Made by a program: the position numbers and the translations under genes. Under the pieces are notes generated by a model. It made no database searches. It had not been told where the DNA came from and saw only the letters and a program-made list of their open reading frames with translations. DNA of 64,000 bases from Mycobacterium asiaticum DSM 44297 (GTDB lineage: Bacteria; Actinomycetota; Actinomycetes; Mycobacteriales; Mycobacteriaceae): positions 763,563 to 827,562 of the forward strand of contig NZ_HG964937.1 of NCBI RefSeq assembly GCF_000613245.1. The letters are read 5' to 3'. Position 1 is the stretch's first letter, and every line of letters begins with the position of its first letter. This document shows positions 1 through 7,762 of the stretch, piece by piece.

Positions 1-1155
1 ACCTGGGTGTCGGACTACGAGATCGACCCCTTCACCGTGTCGGCGTCGGAGAAGATCGGGGTGCTCGAGGACTACTCGCGGCGGCTGCTGGACGCCGAGG
101 GGGTTGACCACGTGGCGGCCGGGTTGACCGCGGTCAAGGAGCAGACCTTCTACGCCGACACCTTCGGCTCTTCGATCACCCAGCAGCGGGTGCGCTTGCA
201 GCCCTCGCTGGAGGCGGTGAGCATCGACGCGAAGGCCGGCGGGTTTGACTCGATGCGCACGCTGGCCCCGCCGACCGCGCGCGGCTGGGAAGCGGTGGCC
301 GGTGACTCGGTGTGGGACTGGACGTCCGAGCTCGCCGAAATCCCGGACTTGCTGTACGAGAAGATGCGGGCGCCCAGCGTGATGCCCGGACCGACGGACT
401 TGGTGATCGACCCGTCCAACCTCTGGCTTACCATCCACGAATCCATCGGCCACGCAACCGAATACGACCGGGCCATTGGTTACGAGGCCGCCTACGCCGG
501 GACGTCGTTCGCCACCCCGGACAAACTGGGGACGATGCAGTACGGGTCGCCCGTGATGAACGTGACCGCCGACCGAACCGTGCAATACGGGCTGGCCACC
601 ATCGGCTACGACGACGAAGGCGTCGCCGCGCAGAGCTGGGACCTGGTGCGCGACGGGGTGTTCGTCGGCTACCAACTCGACAGGGTGTTCGCCCCGCGGC
701 TGGGTCAGGAACGCTCCAACGGATGCTCCTACGCAGACTCGGCCCACCACGTGCCGATCCAGCGGATGGCCAACGTGTCGCTGCAACCCGGGCCTCAAGA
801 TCTGTCCACCGCCGATCTCATCTCGCGGATCGACGACGGCATCTACATAGTCGGCGACAAATCCTGGTCAATCGACATGCAGCGGTACAACTTTCAGTTC
901 ACCGGGCAGCGGTTCTACCGCATCCGTGACGGCGCCCTGTACGGCCAGTTGCGCGATGTGGCCTACCAGGCGACCACCACCGACTTCTGGAATTCCATGG
1001 AAGCGGTTGGCGGACAATCGACCTGGCGACTCGGCGGTGCGCTGAACTGCGGCAAGGCGCAACCCGGCCAGGTGGCCGCGGTCAGCCACGGCTGCCCGTC
1101 GGCGTTGTTCCGCGGCGTCAACATACTCAACACCCGCACCGAGGGCGGCCGATGA
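1..1155 (+). CDS. tldD: TldD-family metalloprotease, 5' end cut off by window
   Basis: TldD pairs with TldE/PmbA to form a zinc protease that trims unfolded or modified peptides. The reading frame is open from base 1, so the N-terminus lies outside the window; about 384 codons remain of a family that is usually near 480-500 residues. The diagnostic metal motif HESIGH (HExxxH) is at bases 436-453, and the C-terminus carries the family's conserved GQVAAVSHGCPS stretch. The stop overlaps the next start as ATGA (1152-1155), so translation of the pair is probably coupled. The family assignment is secure from the motif and from the partner gene; the physiological substrate in mycobacteria is not known to me. 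Confidence 0.93.
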   Translation, partial: TWVSDYEIDPFTVSASEKIGVLEDYSRRLLDAEGVDHVAAGLTAVKEQTFYADTFGSSITQQRVRLQPSLEAVSIDAKAGGFDSMRTLAPPTARGWEAVAGDSVWDWTSELAEIPDLLYEKMRAPSVMPGPTDLVIDPSNLWLTIHESIGHATEYDRAIGYEAAYAGTSFATPDKLGTMQYGSPVMNVTADRTVQYGLATIGYDDEGVAAQSWDLVRDGVFVGYQLDRVFAPRLGQERSNGCSYADSAHHVPIQRMANVSLQPGPQDLSTADLISRIDDGIYIVGDKSWSIDMQRYNFQFTGQRFYRIRDGALYGQLRDVAYQATTTDFWNSMEAVGGQSTWRLGGALNCGKAQPGQVAAVSHGCPSALFRGVNILNTRTEGGR

Positions 1156-2525
1156 TCACCCCGCAGCACGTCGTCGAGATCGTCCTGGCCGAGGCCGCCA
1201 AGGCCGGGCGCGCCGACGAGACCATGGTGCTGGTCACCGACAAGGTCGAGGCCACCCTGCGCTGGGCCAACAACACGATGACCACCAACGGGGTCGCGGT
1301 CAGCCGCAGCGTCACCGTCATTTCCATTGTGCGCCAAGGCGACAGTGCATACGTCGGGTCCGTCGTCTCCGGTGACGCCGACCCGTCGGCGCTGCCGGGA
1401 TTGGTGATCTCGTCCCAGGACGCGGCCCGTTCGGCGCCGGAGGCCGGAGACGCGGCGCCGCTGCTCACCGATGTGGGGGAGCCCGCCGACTGGGACGCGC
1501 CGGTGCCGGGTACCGGGGTCGCGGCATTCAGCGGGATCTCCGCGCCGTTGAGCAAGGCGTTCCGGTCCACGGACCGGCTGTTCGGCTATGCGCACCACAG
1601 TCTTTCGACGACGTTGCTGGCGTCCTCGACCGGCCTGCGCCGGCGTTACACGCAGCCCACCGGCGCGATCGAGCTCAATGCGAAGCGGGGGGATGCGTCC
1701 GCATGGGCCGGTACCGGAACGTCGAATTTCGTTGATGTGCCGATAGATTCACTGCTCGCCGACCTGGAAACCAGGCTGGCCTGGGCGTCGCGGTCGGTGG
1801 AACTGCCAGCGGGGCGCTACGAAACCATCATGCCGCCATCGACGGTGGCCGACATGATGATCTACCTCAACTGGAAGATGTCCGGGCGCGGTGCCCAGGA
1901 GGGACGGACGGCGCTGTCGGCGCCGGGCGGCGGGACGCGGGTGGGGGAGCGGCTGACTTCGCTGCCGTTGACGTTGTTCTCCGATCCGATGGCGCCCGGA
2001 CTGGCGTGCACGCCGTTTGTGGCGGTGAGCAATTCGTCGGAGACGGCATCGGTGTTCGACAACGGCATGGAGATCGGCCAGGTGGAGTGGATCCGCGAGG
2101 GCGTAATCAATGCCCTGGCGTATCCGCGGGCAACGGCCGCCCGGTTCGGTGCGCCGGTGGCCGTGGGTGCGGACAACCTGGTGATGACCGGCGGATCGGC
2201 GGACCTGGCCGACATGATCGCCTCCACCGAGCACGGGTTGCTGCTGACGACGCTGTGGTACATCCGCGAGGTCGACCCGACAACCTTGCTGCTCACCGGC
2301 CTGACCCGCGACGGGGTGTACCTGGTCGAGGACGGCGAGGTGACCGGGGCGGTGAACAACTTCCGGTTCAACGAGAGCCCGCTGGACCTGCTGCGGCGCG
2401 CGACCGAGGCCGGCGTCAGCGAAAAGACGCTGCCCCGGGAATGGGGCGACTGGGCCACCCGGGCGGCAATGCCGTCGCTGCGTATACCGGACTTTCACAT
2501 GTCCTCGGTTAGTCAGGCTCAATAG
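1152..2525 (+). CDS. pmbA: TldE/PmbA-family protease partner subunit
   Basis: 457 residues, the usual length for TldE/PmbA. It lacks the HExxxH zinc motif, as expected for the non-metal-binding partner, while its C-terminal half has the family's pattern (NNFRFNESPLDLLRR followed by a PSLRIPDFHMSSVS end). It begins at the ATG overlapping the tldD stop by four bases, which is the usual arrangement of these subunits. Together they should form the TldD/TldE heterodimer in the cytoplasm. Start choice is supported by the overlap. Confidence is high for the family and lower for any specific peptide substrate. Confidence 0.92.
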   Translation: MITPQHVVEIVLAEAAKAGRADETMVLVTDKVEATLRWANNTMTTNGVAVSRSVTVISIVRQGDSAYVGSVVSGDADPSALPGLVISSQDAARSAPEAGDAAPLLTDVGEPADWDAPVPGTGVAAFSGISAPLSKAFRSTDRLFGYAHHSLSTTLLASSTGLRRRYTQPTGAIELNAKRGDASAWAGTGTSNFVDVPIDSLLADLETRLAWASRSVELPAGRYETIMPPSTVADMMIYLNWKMSGRGAQEGRTALSAPGGGTRVGERLTSLPLTLFSDPMAPGLACTPFVAVSNSSETASVFDNGMEIGQVEWIREGVINALAYPRATAARFGAPVAVGADNLVMTGGSADLADMIASTEHGLLLTTLWYIREVDPTTLLLTGLTRDGVYLVEDGEVTGAVNNFRFNESPLDLLRRATEAGVSEKTLPREWGDWATRAAMPSLRIPDFHMSSVSQAQ

Positions 2526-2541
2526 GTTTACCGTGTAGTGC

Positions 2542-3384
2542 GTGAGAGCACTGGAACCTGACCAACTGGCGCGATTGGTCGCCCTGTCCTGCGGTAATGC
2601 GTCGCTGGCGGGCATGGTGCGCCAGGTGTGCGCTTCGGTGCTGGGGTTGCCGGCGCTGCCCTTCGGCGATGCCGAGGCTCCGTCGGAAGCCGAGGCGGTG
2701 GTGGCCGCGTTCGCCGAGCAGTTCAGCGTCGACGTCTCGATGATCACCGTCGAGCAGCGGTCACAGTTGCTGAAGGTGTTGGGCGACAGCGCCTTTCGGG
2801 CGGTCATATCGATTTTTATCGCCGACTTCGTGCCGCGGGTCCGCGCCGGGCTAGAAGCTCTGGATGTCGGTGCGCAATATTTGCGGTGGGTGGGCAAGCC
2901 GCTGGTGTGGGACCACGACAGCGAGCCGTCGCAGGTGTTGCTGAACGAGTTCGCACCCGCGGTGGCCCGGATGCGCGCGTTGGACCCGATCACCTCGGAG
3001 CTGGTGCGGCTAAAGGTGGCCAACGCACATAACTGCCGGCTCTGCAAATCACTGCGGGAGGGCCACGCGCTGGACGCCGGCGGCACAGAGTCGCTGTACG
3101 ACGAGATCGCCCGGTTCGAGACGTCACGGGTGCTCGACGACCGCGCAAAGGCAGCGCTGCGGTATGTAGATGGGTTAATTTGGACGCCTGCGCACCTCGC
3201 CGTCGACGATGCCGCCGAGGTGCGCTCCCGGTTCAGCGAAGCCGAGGCCGTGGAGTTGACCTTCGACGTGATGCGGAATTCCAGCAACAAGATCGCCGTG
3301 GCCCTGGGCGCGGACGCGGCGCGGGTGGAGTCCGGAACCGAGCGGTATCTGATCGATGTCGACGGTCAGACGGTTTTCAGCTGA
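2542..3384 (+). CDS. Carboxymuconolactone decarboxylase / AhpD-like protein
   Basis: 280 residues starting at GTG 2542, 16 bases after pmbA. The C-terminal half has the AhpD-like core, [20 protein letters not shown], with a redox-type CxxC pair at about residues 165 and 168, the position used by AhpD-type peroxidase reductants. The N-terminal half is a helical extension I do not recognise. It follows the tldD-pmbA pair closely in the same direction, so it may be co-transcribed. A thiol-dependent redox or peroxidase role is inferred from the CxxC only; decarboxylase activity is unlikely given the context. The end overlaps the next gene by 29 bases. Confidence 0.75.
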   Translation: MRALEPDQLARLVALSCGNASLAGMVRQVCASVLGLPALPFGDAEAPSEAEAVVAAFAEQFSVDVSMITVEQRSQLLKVLGDSAFRAVISIFIADFVPRVRAGLEALDVGAQYLRWVGKPLVWDHDSEPSQVLLNEFAPAVARMRALDPITSELVRLKVANAHNCRLCKSLREGHALDAGGTESLYDEIARFETSRVLDDRAKAALRYVDGLIWTPAHLAVDDAAEVRSRFSEAEAVELTFDVMRNSSNKIAVALGADAARVESGTERYLIDVDGQTVFS

Positions 3385-4108
3385 CGGCCGCAGGGCTGTC
3401 CTGCTGATCCTGGTGTTTGTCCTGGTCAGCTGTTCGGGGGGCGTTCCGAAGACCGCCGCGCCGTCGGTTACCCGCCGCACCGATCCCACCTCTTATCTGC
3501 CGCCGATCTATCCCGGGACGACGGTGCCGCCGCTGCCGCCGTCGTCGACCACTCCGGTGGCCGGGGCCCCTGCGACTTTTCCAGGCGATGGCGTCTTCAA
3601 GGTCGGCAGCGACATCGCTCCCGGCACCTACCGGTCGGAAGGCGCGCACGACTGTTACTGGGAACGGCTGCGCGGGATGTCCGGGACGCTGGCCGACACC
3701 ATCGCCAACGGGGCCGGCAACTGGCCGCAGCTGGTGCAGATCATGCCGACGGACACGGCGTTCAAGACCCAGCACTGCCCGACCTGGGTGCCCGCGGCGG
3801 ACGCGCCCCCAACGACGACCACCTCCACGAAGGCCGTGACGCTGCCCCCGGGTGCCATGGTCTGCCCCGCGACCGCCGCGCCGGCGGGCGGGTTGACGTC
3901 ATCAGCAGTCGGGTCGACCGATACCACCTGCCAGTTCGCCGAAGCGGTGCGGCTGGCGTATGCGGCGGCCGGCCCAGTCACGCCGGGGACGCGCCAGATC
4001 GATGCCATGAGCCCGGTGACGCGGCGCCACTACTCGATGAGCTGTTCGGGGGATAGCGGATTGGTGGTGTGCAGCGGTGGGGACTCCGCGGTGGTGTACC
4101 TGTACTGA
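3356..4108 (+). CDS. Putative lipoprotein
   Basis: 250 residues. The N-terminus is a classic lipoprotein signal: two Arg pairs, a hydrophobic run (VLLILVFVL) and the lipobox VLVSC with Cys at residue 26, so the mature protein should be lipid-anchored on the outer face of the membrane. Residues about 30-70 are Pro/Thr-rich linker, followed by a folded part with the stretch [24 protein letters not shown], which resembles small repeated extracellular domains seen in actinobacterial lipoproteins, with several Cys likely disulphide-bonded. The ATG lies inside the preceding gene (29-base overlap); a later start would lose the signal. Function unknown. Confidence 0.75.
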   Translation: MSTVRRFSADGRRAVLLILVFVLVSCSGGVPKTAAPSVTRRTDPTSYLPPIYPGTTVPPLPPSSTTPVAGAPATFPGDGVFKVGSDIAPGTYRSEGAHDCYWERLRGMSGTLADTIANGAGNWPQLVQIMPTDTAFKTQHCPTWVPAADAPPTTTTSTKAVTLPPGAMVCPATAAPAGGLTSSAVGSTDTTCQFAEAVRLAYAAAGPVTPGTRQIDAMSPVTRRHYSMSCSGDSGLVVCSGGDSAVVYLY

Positions 4109-4147
4109 TGTTGTCGCGCAGGACATTCCAAGGGAGAGCCGATAAGT

Positions 4148-4342
4148 GATCGGGGAGATCTTGGAGACCGGCACCGCTACTGCCTGAATTGCCGCGTCGA
4201 CGCGGAGTATCAAATCATTGACATGACAGGCAACGGCGACCGGATGGACCGCCAGTGGCTGTGTCCGGGCAACCACCGCAACACCGATGTGCAGGACGAA
4301 TATAAGCAGTACACGTGGGAGGCCCGGCGCGACGAGGATTAG
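4148..4342 (+). CDS. Possible small CxxC zinc-ribbon-like protein, start unresolved
   Basis: An open frame directly downstream of the lipoprotein stop, in the same frame, encodes a protein-like 64-residue stretch containing YCLNC and, 25 residues on, WLCPGNH, a plausible CxxC...CxxxH zinc site, ending with a charged tail and TAG at 4340-4342. There is no ATG, GTG or TTG in frame after the TGA at 4106-4108. A purine-rich AAGGGAGAG at 4130-4138 precedes an in-frame ATA (4142) and an out-of-frame GTG (4146). Either a rare start is used, there is a frameshift or sequence error near 4146, or the gene is decayed. Identity unknown. Confidence 0.35.
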   Translation, partial: DRGDLGDRHRYCLNCRVDAEYQIIDMTGNGDRMDRQWLCPGNHRNTDVQDEYKQYTWEARRDED

Positions 4343-4445
4343 CGGGACCGGTGGCGGGTACCGTCCAGCTGTGTCCTTTCGGCGGGAGAGTCCTCTTCGT
4401 GGGCGGCGGCTGCGGCTGCACGAAGCCCTGGGTGAGCGAATAGCT

Positions 4446-4883
4446 ATGAGCAAGTTCGGCTACCAGATGGCGATTCATGTGGCGCCGCACATTGACCGGC
4501 GGCTGATCCCATGGACGGGTGGCCGGCTGGGCACAATGGGCTTCGGCAAAGTCGGGCTCGTCACCTCCGTTGGCGCCAAGTCGGGGGAGGAGCGCACGCA
4601 TCCGTTGACGCTCATCCCGGACTCGGACGGGTTGCTGGCGATCGGGTCCAACTACGGACGTGCAAAGCATCCGGCCTGGAGCGCCAACCTGAAGGCGAAT
4701 CCGGAATGCACGATCGAGTTCAACGGACCGCCGCGCCGGTATCGGGCCGAACTGCTGGCTGGGGCGGAACGCGAGGCGGCGTGGGCCAGGGCCGTGGACT
4801 TCTACGCCGGTTACGAGGCTTATCGGGAGCGTGCCGCGCCGCGCGAGATCAGGGTGTTCCGGCTGCGGCCGACCGAGAACTGA
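4446..4883 (+). CDS. DDN-like deazaflavin (F420)-type nitroreductase-family protein
   Basis: 145 residues from ATG 4446. It shows the hallmark of the small split-barrel family that includes the mycobacterial F420-dependent nitroreductase Ddn: VTSVGAKSGEERTHPL followed by IGSNYGRAKHPAWSANLKANPE, the segment lining the F420/substrate pocket. An upstream in-frame start (4287) would add 53 residues that do not belong to the family, so the later ATG is preferred. It likely binds F420 or membrane quinone-like substrates; many family members have no assigned reaction. A second family member is at 13216-13611 on the other strand. Confidence 0.8.
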   Translation: MSKFGYQMAIHVAPHIDRRLIPWTGGRLGTMGFGKVGLVTSVGAKSGEERTHPLTLIPDSDGLLAIGSNYGRAKHPAWSANLKANPECTIEFNGPPRRYRAELLAGAEREAAWARAVDFYAGYEAYRERAAPREIRVFRLRPTEN

Positions 4884-5000
4884 GGACAAAGCTCGCACCT
4901 CCACTCGGGTTGCCGCTTGTTCCGCTCAGGGCGGTGCGATCTTCTGGGCAACGAGCGATGAGTCAGATACGCTTGGCTACCTCGCGAGGGAGCAAACATC

Positions 5001-5759
5001 GTGTCTTTCCAGCAGCATCCCGCCGGCGATCCCGGCGCACCATCCGTCCCGGGTAACCCGCCGGGATATCCAACGCCAGGAGGGCCCACCCCACCGGGCG
5101 GCCCGCCGGGTCAGGGCTGGGGGCAACCGGCGGGGCCACCGCCGCCAGGATTCTCGCCGCCGCGGGATGCGACAGAGCGACGACCTCGAAAGCTCTGGTA
5201 CGCAATCGGCGGGGTCCTCGTCGCGCTCGGCGTGCTCGGCGGCGGCATCGGTGCCGCCACCATGTTGGCTGGCGAGGTTAGCGACCTCACTGCCGGCGCA
5301 CCCACCGCGGACCACACATTCGGTAACAAAGGCACCACCACGGTGCACATCGACGCCGGCGAGTCGAAGACGATCTACGTCACCCAGCGCACGCCGCGCA
5401 GAAACCTGACCTGCACCGCACGGGGTACCGAGGGGCAACGCAAACCAACGCTGACCGAGTATCGGAGCGATGTCACCGTCAACCAGTGGCGAGCGCTGTT
5501 CACACTGACCGTCCAGGACGCAGGTGAGTACTCGATCAGCTGCTCCGGCCCGTCCGATGCCAGCTACGGCGTCGGCGAGCACGTCACCGGTAGCCAAGTC
5601 GCGCACTCAGTTGTGGGTGTGTTCGTGGTCGGCGGAATCGGCGCCGTATTCGTGATCGCCGGACTTATCGTGTTGGCCGTAACAGGCATTCGCCGGAGTC
5701 GCAGCGCCCGGCAACCGACCCTTCCCGCGCAGCCGCAGCAGTGGCCCGGGCGGCAATGA
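5001..5759 (+). CDS. Proline/glycine-rich membrane protein with two transmembrane segments
   Basis: 252 residues from GTG 5001, preceded by a good ribosome site (GAGGGAG about 9 bases upstream). Residues 1-60 are a disordered Pro/Gly/Gln-rich cytoplasmic tail, followed by transmembrane segment 1 (about 66-90), an extracytoplasmic region of some 115 residues with two Cys (LTCTARG and YSISCSGPSD) that may be disulphide-linked, transmembrane segment 2 (about 206-232) and a short basic, Pro/Gln-rich cytoplasmic tail. This architecture is common in actinobacterial cell-envelope proteins. Function unknown. Confidence 0.7.
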   Translation: MSFQQHPAGDPGAPSVPGNPPGYPTPGGPTPPGGPPGQGWGQPAGPPPPGFSPPRDATERRPRKLWYAIGGVLVALGVLGGGIGAATMLAGEVSDLTAGAPTADHTFGNKGTTTVHIDAGESKTIYVTQRTPRRNLTCTARGTEGQRKPTLTEYRSDVTVNQWRALFTLTVQDAGEYSISCSGPSDASYGVGEHVTGSQVAHSVVGVFVVGGIGAVFVIAGLIVLAVTGIRRSRSARQPTLPAQPQQWPGRQ

Positions 5760-5821
5760 TTCCTAGTCGACGCCCACGCTAGTGTCTACTGCGACGCGCA
5801 CTGGTCGTGCGCGGCGCGCCT

Positions 5822-5895
5822 GGGGCGGTAGCTCAGTTGGTTAGAGCCGCGGACTCATAATCCGTTGGTCGCGGGTTCGAGCCCCGCCCGCCCCA
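5822..5895 (+). tRNA. tRNA with CAT anticodon (elongator Met, or Ile2)
   Basis: A full cloverleaf can be drawn: acceptor GGGGCGG (5822-5828) with CCGCCCC (5888-5894), D-arm GCTC/GAGC, anticodon stem GCGGA/TCCGT around loop CTCATAA, T-arm GCGGG/CCCGC around TTCGAGC, discriminator A5895. CCA is not encoded (the sequence continues CTA). The 1-72 pair is G-C, so it is not the initiator. The CAT anticodon fits elongator tRNA-Met, or tRNA-Ile2 if C34 is converted to lysidine; I cannot separate these by eye. Confidence 0.93.
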
Positions 5896-5931
5896 CTATT
5901 GCGTCCTGAACTGGTCTTTAGACCGATCCTG

Positions 5932-5973
5932 CTTCGGCTGATCCTTGACAGTTACTTCGGTTGATCCTTGACA
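5932..5973 (+). repeat. Tandem 19-bp repeat resembling an IS21-type terminal repeat
   Basis: CTTCGGCTGATCCTTGACA (5932-5950) recurs as CTTCGGTTGATCCTTGACA (5955-5973), 18 of 19 identical and 23 bases apart. Read on the other strand this is a doubled TGTCAAGGATCARCCGAAG. Several such internal repeats next to an end are typical of IS21-family elements, whose transposases bind multiple terminal repeats. No istA/istB-like gene is present, so this would be a residual end left beside the tRNA. The assignment to IS21 is from memory of the family pattern; the repeat itself is directly visible. The rest of 5974-6175 shows nothing I can name. Confidence 0.5.
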
Positions 5974-6175
5974 CTGTGGTGGCGGACCGGTCGGCGGACC
6001 CGTGAAAACGGCCGGTCGGCTAACCCCAGCTAGCTTTCGCTGGTTGCCCGCGAGCGGGCTCACGACTCGCAAGCCACTCGTTGCGGGCTCTAGCGACCCG
6101 CCCCACCAACTTCTTGTGCATTCCGGGGCACCTCTGAAGTAGTCGCGGCAAGGCGAACGTCCGCGCGCTCACCGC

Positions 6176-6781
6176 ATGACGCGCTCTACACTCGAACAAG
6201 TGGGGGACAGCAGTGCCGAAATCAGCCGCAGGACGTTCGTCGGCGCGTCTTTGGCCGTGGGAGGCGCCGTCGCGGCCGGCCCCGGTGTCGAAGACCGCGC
6301 GTACCTCGAGACCCAAACCGCAATGGTGGCACGGGTTCACCTCAACGGCGAGCTTCGCGAGATCGCCGTGGACAACCGCACTTCGCTTCTTGACATGTTG
6401 CGGGAGCGGGCAGGACTGACCGGGACCAAGAAGGGGTGCGATCAAGGCGCGTGCGGCGCCTGCACGGTCCTGGTCGACGGTCGCAGGATCAATTCCTGCC
6501 TGACGCTCGCGGTCATGCACGACGGGGCGCAAATCACCACCATCGAAGGCCTGGCTGGCGCCACCGACTTGCATCCGCTGCAGGAAGCTTTCATTAGCGA
6601 AGACGCGCTGCAATGCGGCTATTGCACGCCCGGCCAGATCATGTCGGCCGTGGGTTGCATTGCCGAAGGGCATACCGGCTCGCCCGCCGAGATACGAGAA
6701 TGGATGAGCGGCAACATTTGTCGTTGTGGCGCCTACACCAACATCGTCAACGCCGTTGCTGCAGCGGCCCGGAACCCATAG
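6176..6781 (+). CDS. Molybdenum hydroxylase [2Fe-2S] subunit with Tat signal (PaoA-like)
   Basis: 201 residues. It carries the two [2Fe-2S] clusters of the xanthine dehydrogenase/aldehyde oxidase family: C88, C93, C96 and C108 (plant-type site, GCDQGACGAC) and C147, C150, C182 and C184 (CGYCTPGQ and CRCGAYTN). The N-terminus has SRRTFVG followed by a hydrophobic run, a twin-arginine signal, which points to export of the folded complex as in E. coli PaoABC. It is the first gene of a three-gene operon (next start 3 bases after the stop). It passes electrons from the molybdenum subunit to FAD. Substrate is likely an aldehyde, by analogy only. Confidence 0.9.
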   Translation: MTRSTLEQVGDSSAEISRRTFVGASLAVGGAVAAGPGVEDRAYLETQTAMVARVHLNGELREIAVDNRTSLLDMLRERAGLTGTKKGCDQGACGACTVLVDGRRINSCLTLAVMHDGAQITTIEGLAGATDLHPLQEAFISEDALQCGYCTPGQIMSAVGCIAEGHTGSPAEIREWMSGNICRCGAYTNIVNAVAAAARNP

Positions 6782-6784
6782 CCC

Positions 6785-7762
6785 GTGGATCCGTTTCGCT
6801 ATACCAAGGCCAGCGACGAGCAGTCGGCATTGCGGGCCGGCGCGGCCGGTGCCCGCTATATCGCCGGAGGCACCACACTTGTCGACCTGATGCGCGAAGC
6901 CGTGGAACGGCCCCATGCGCTGGTCGACATCAACGCTTTGCCCTACACCGAGATTCACGTTCGACCCGAAATGATTCGGATCGGGTCGCTGGTACGGATG
7001 TCCGATCTTGCCGCCCACCCGGAGATACGTCAGCGTGTTCCGGTGATATCACAAGCGCTGGAACTCAGCGCGTCGGCACAGCTGCGAAACATGGCCAGCA
7101 TCGGCGGAAATCTGTTGCAGCGCACCAGATGCCTGTACTTTCGGGACGTTTCGGCACCCTGCAACAGGCGCACTCCTGGCGCCGGCTGCGCGGCAATCGA
7201 CGGACGCAACCGCACGCATGCGATTCTGGGCGCCAGCAGCTCCTGCATCGCCACCCACCCGTCGGACCTTGCGGTGGCCCTACTTGCCCTTGACGCCGTT
7301 GTGCTGACCCGCGACACCGCAGGCGAACGGCGCATCGCGCTGGCCGACTTGTACGCCAAGCCCGCAGATGCGCCTCAGCGTGAAACCACCCTGCGGCCCG
7401 GCGAGCTGGTAGTCGCGGTCGAGGTGCCGCTCGGACCGGAGGTCCGCCGCTGCGGATATCTGAAGGTGCGCGACCGCCAATCCTTCGAGTTCGCGCTGAC
7501 CTCGGCTGCAGTCGCGTTGGACATCGGTCCGGTCGCCATCCGCAGCGCGCGGGTCGCGGCCGGAGGCGTCGGCACCGTGCCATGGCGGCTGCCCGCGGTG
7601 GAGGCAGCGCTGCGCGGGCAACGTCCAGACGCGGCCACCTTCCGCAAGGCGGCCGAACTCGCCGCTGACGGTGCACACCCGTTGCGAGAGAACGGGTTCA
7701 AGGTTGAGCTGCTCAAGCGCACGGTCGAACGCCAACTGACGCGGGTAGCGGCGCTGCCATGA
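6785..7762 (+). CDS. Molybdenum hydroxylase FAD subunit with extra [4Fe-4S] cysteines (PaoB-like)
   Basis: 325 residues from GTG 6785. The N-terminal FAD-binding fold has the motif YIAGGTTLVDLM and ASIGGNLLQRTRC. Cysteines C116, C126, C135 and C154 lie in an inserted loop (CLYFRD, PCNRR, GAGC), which matches the [4Fe-4S]-binding loop of PaoB and of 4-hydroxybenzoyl-CoA reductase, not the plain xanthine dehydrogenase FAD subunit. It overlaps the next gene by 4 bases. It should accept electrons from the [2Fe-2S] subunit and pass them to an external acceptor. The family call is firm; the substrate is not shown. Confidence 0.88.
   Translation: MDPFRYTKASDEQSALRAGAAGARYIAGGTTLVDLMREAVERPHALVDINALPYTEIHVRPEMIRIGSLVRMSDLAAHPEIRQRVPVISQALELSASAQLRNMASIGGNLLQRTRCLYFRDVSAPCNRRTPGAGCAAIDGRNRTHAILGASSSCIATHPSDLAVALLALDAVVLTRDTAGERRIALADLYAKPADAPQRETTLRPGELVVAVEVPLGPEVRRCGYLKVRDRQSFEFALTSAAVALDIGPVAIRSARVAAGGVGTVPWRLPAVEAALRGQRPDAATFRKAAELAADGAHPLRENGFKVELLKRTVERQLTRVAALP

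Noticed and set aside
1749..3290. A 513-codon minus-strand frame opposite pmbA and the AhpD-like gene
   Set aside because: It is antisense to two well-supported genes and rich in Arg/Ser/Ala as expected for a shadow frame.
6020..7018. A long minus-strand open frame antisense to the [2Fe-2S] gene
   Set aside because: The coding strand is clear from the iron-sulphur motifs on the plus strand; the antisense frame has no homology and is open only because of high GC. Its last 30 codons, which lie outside the plus gene, look protein-like but have no start.
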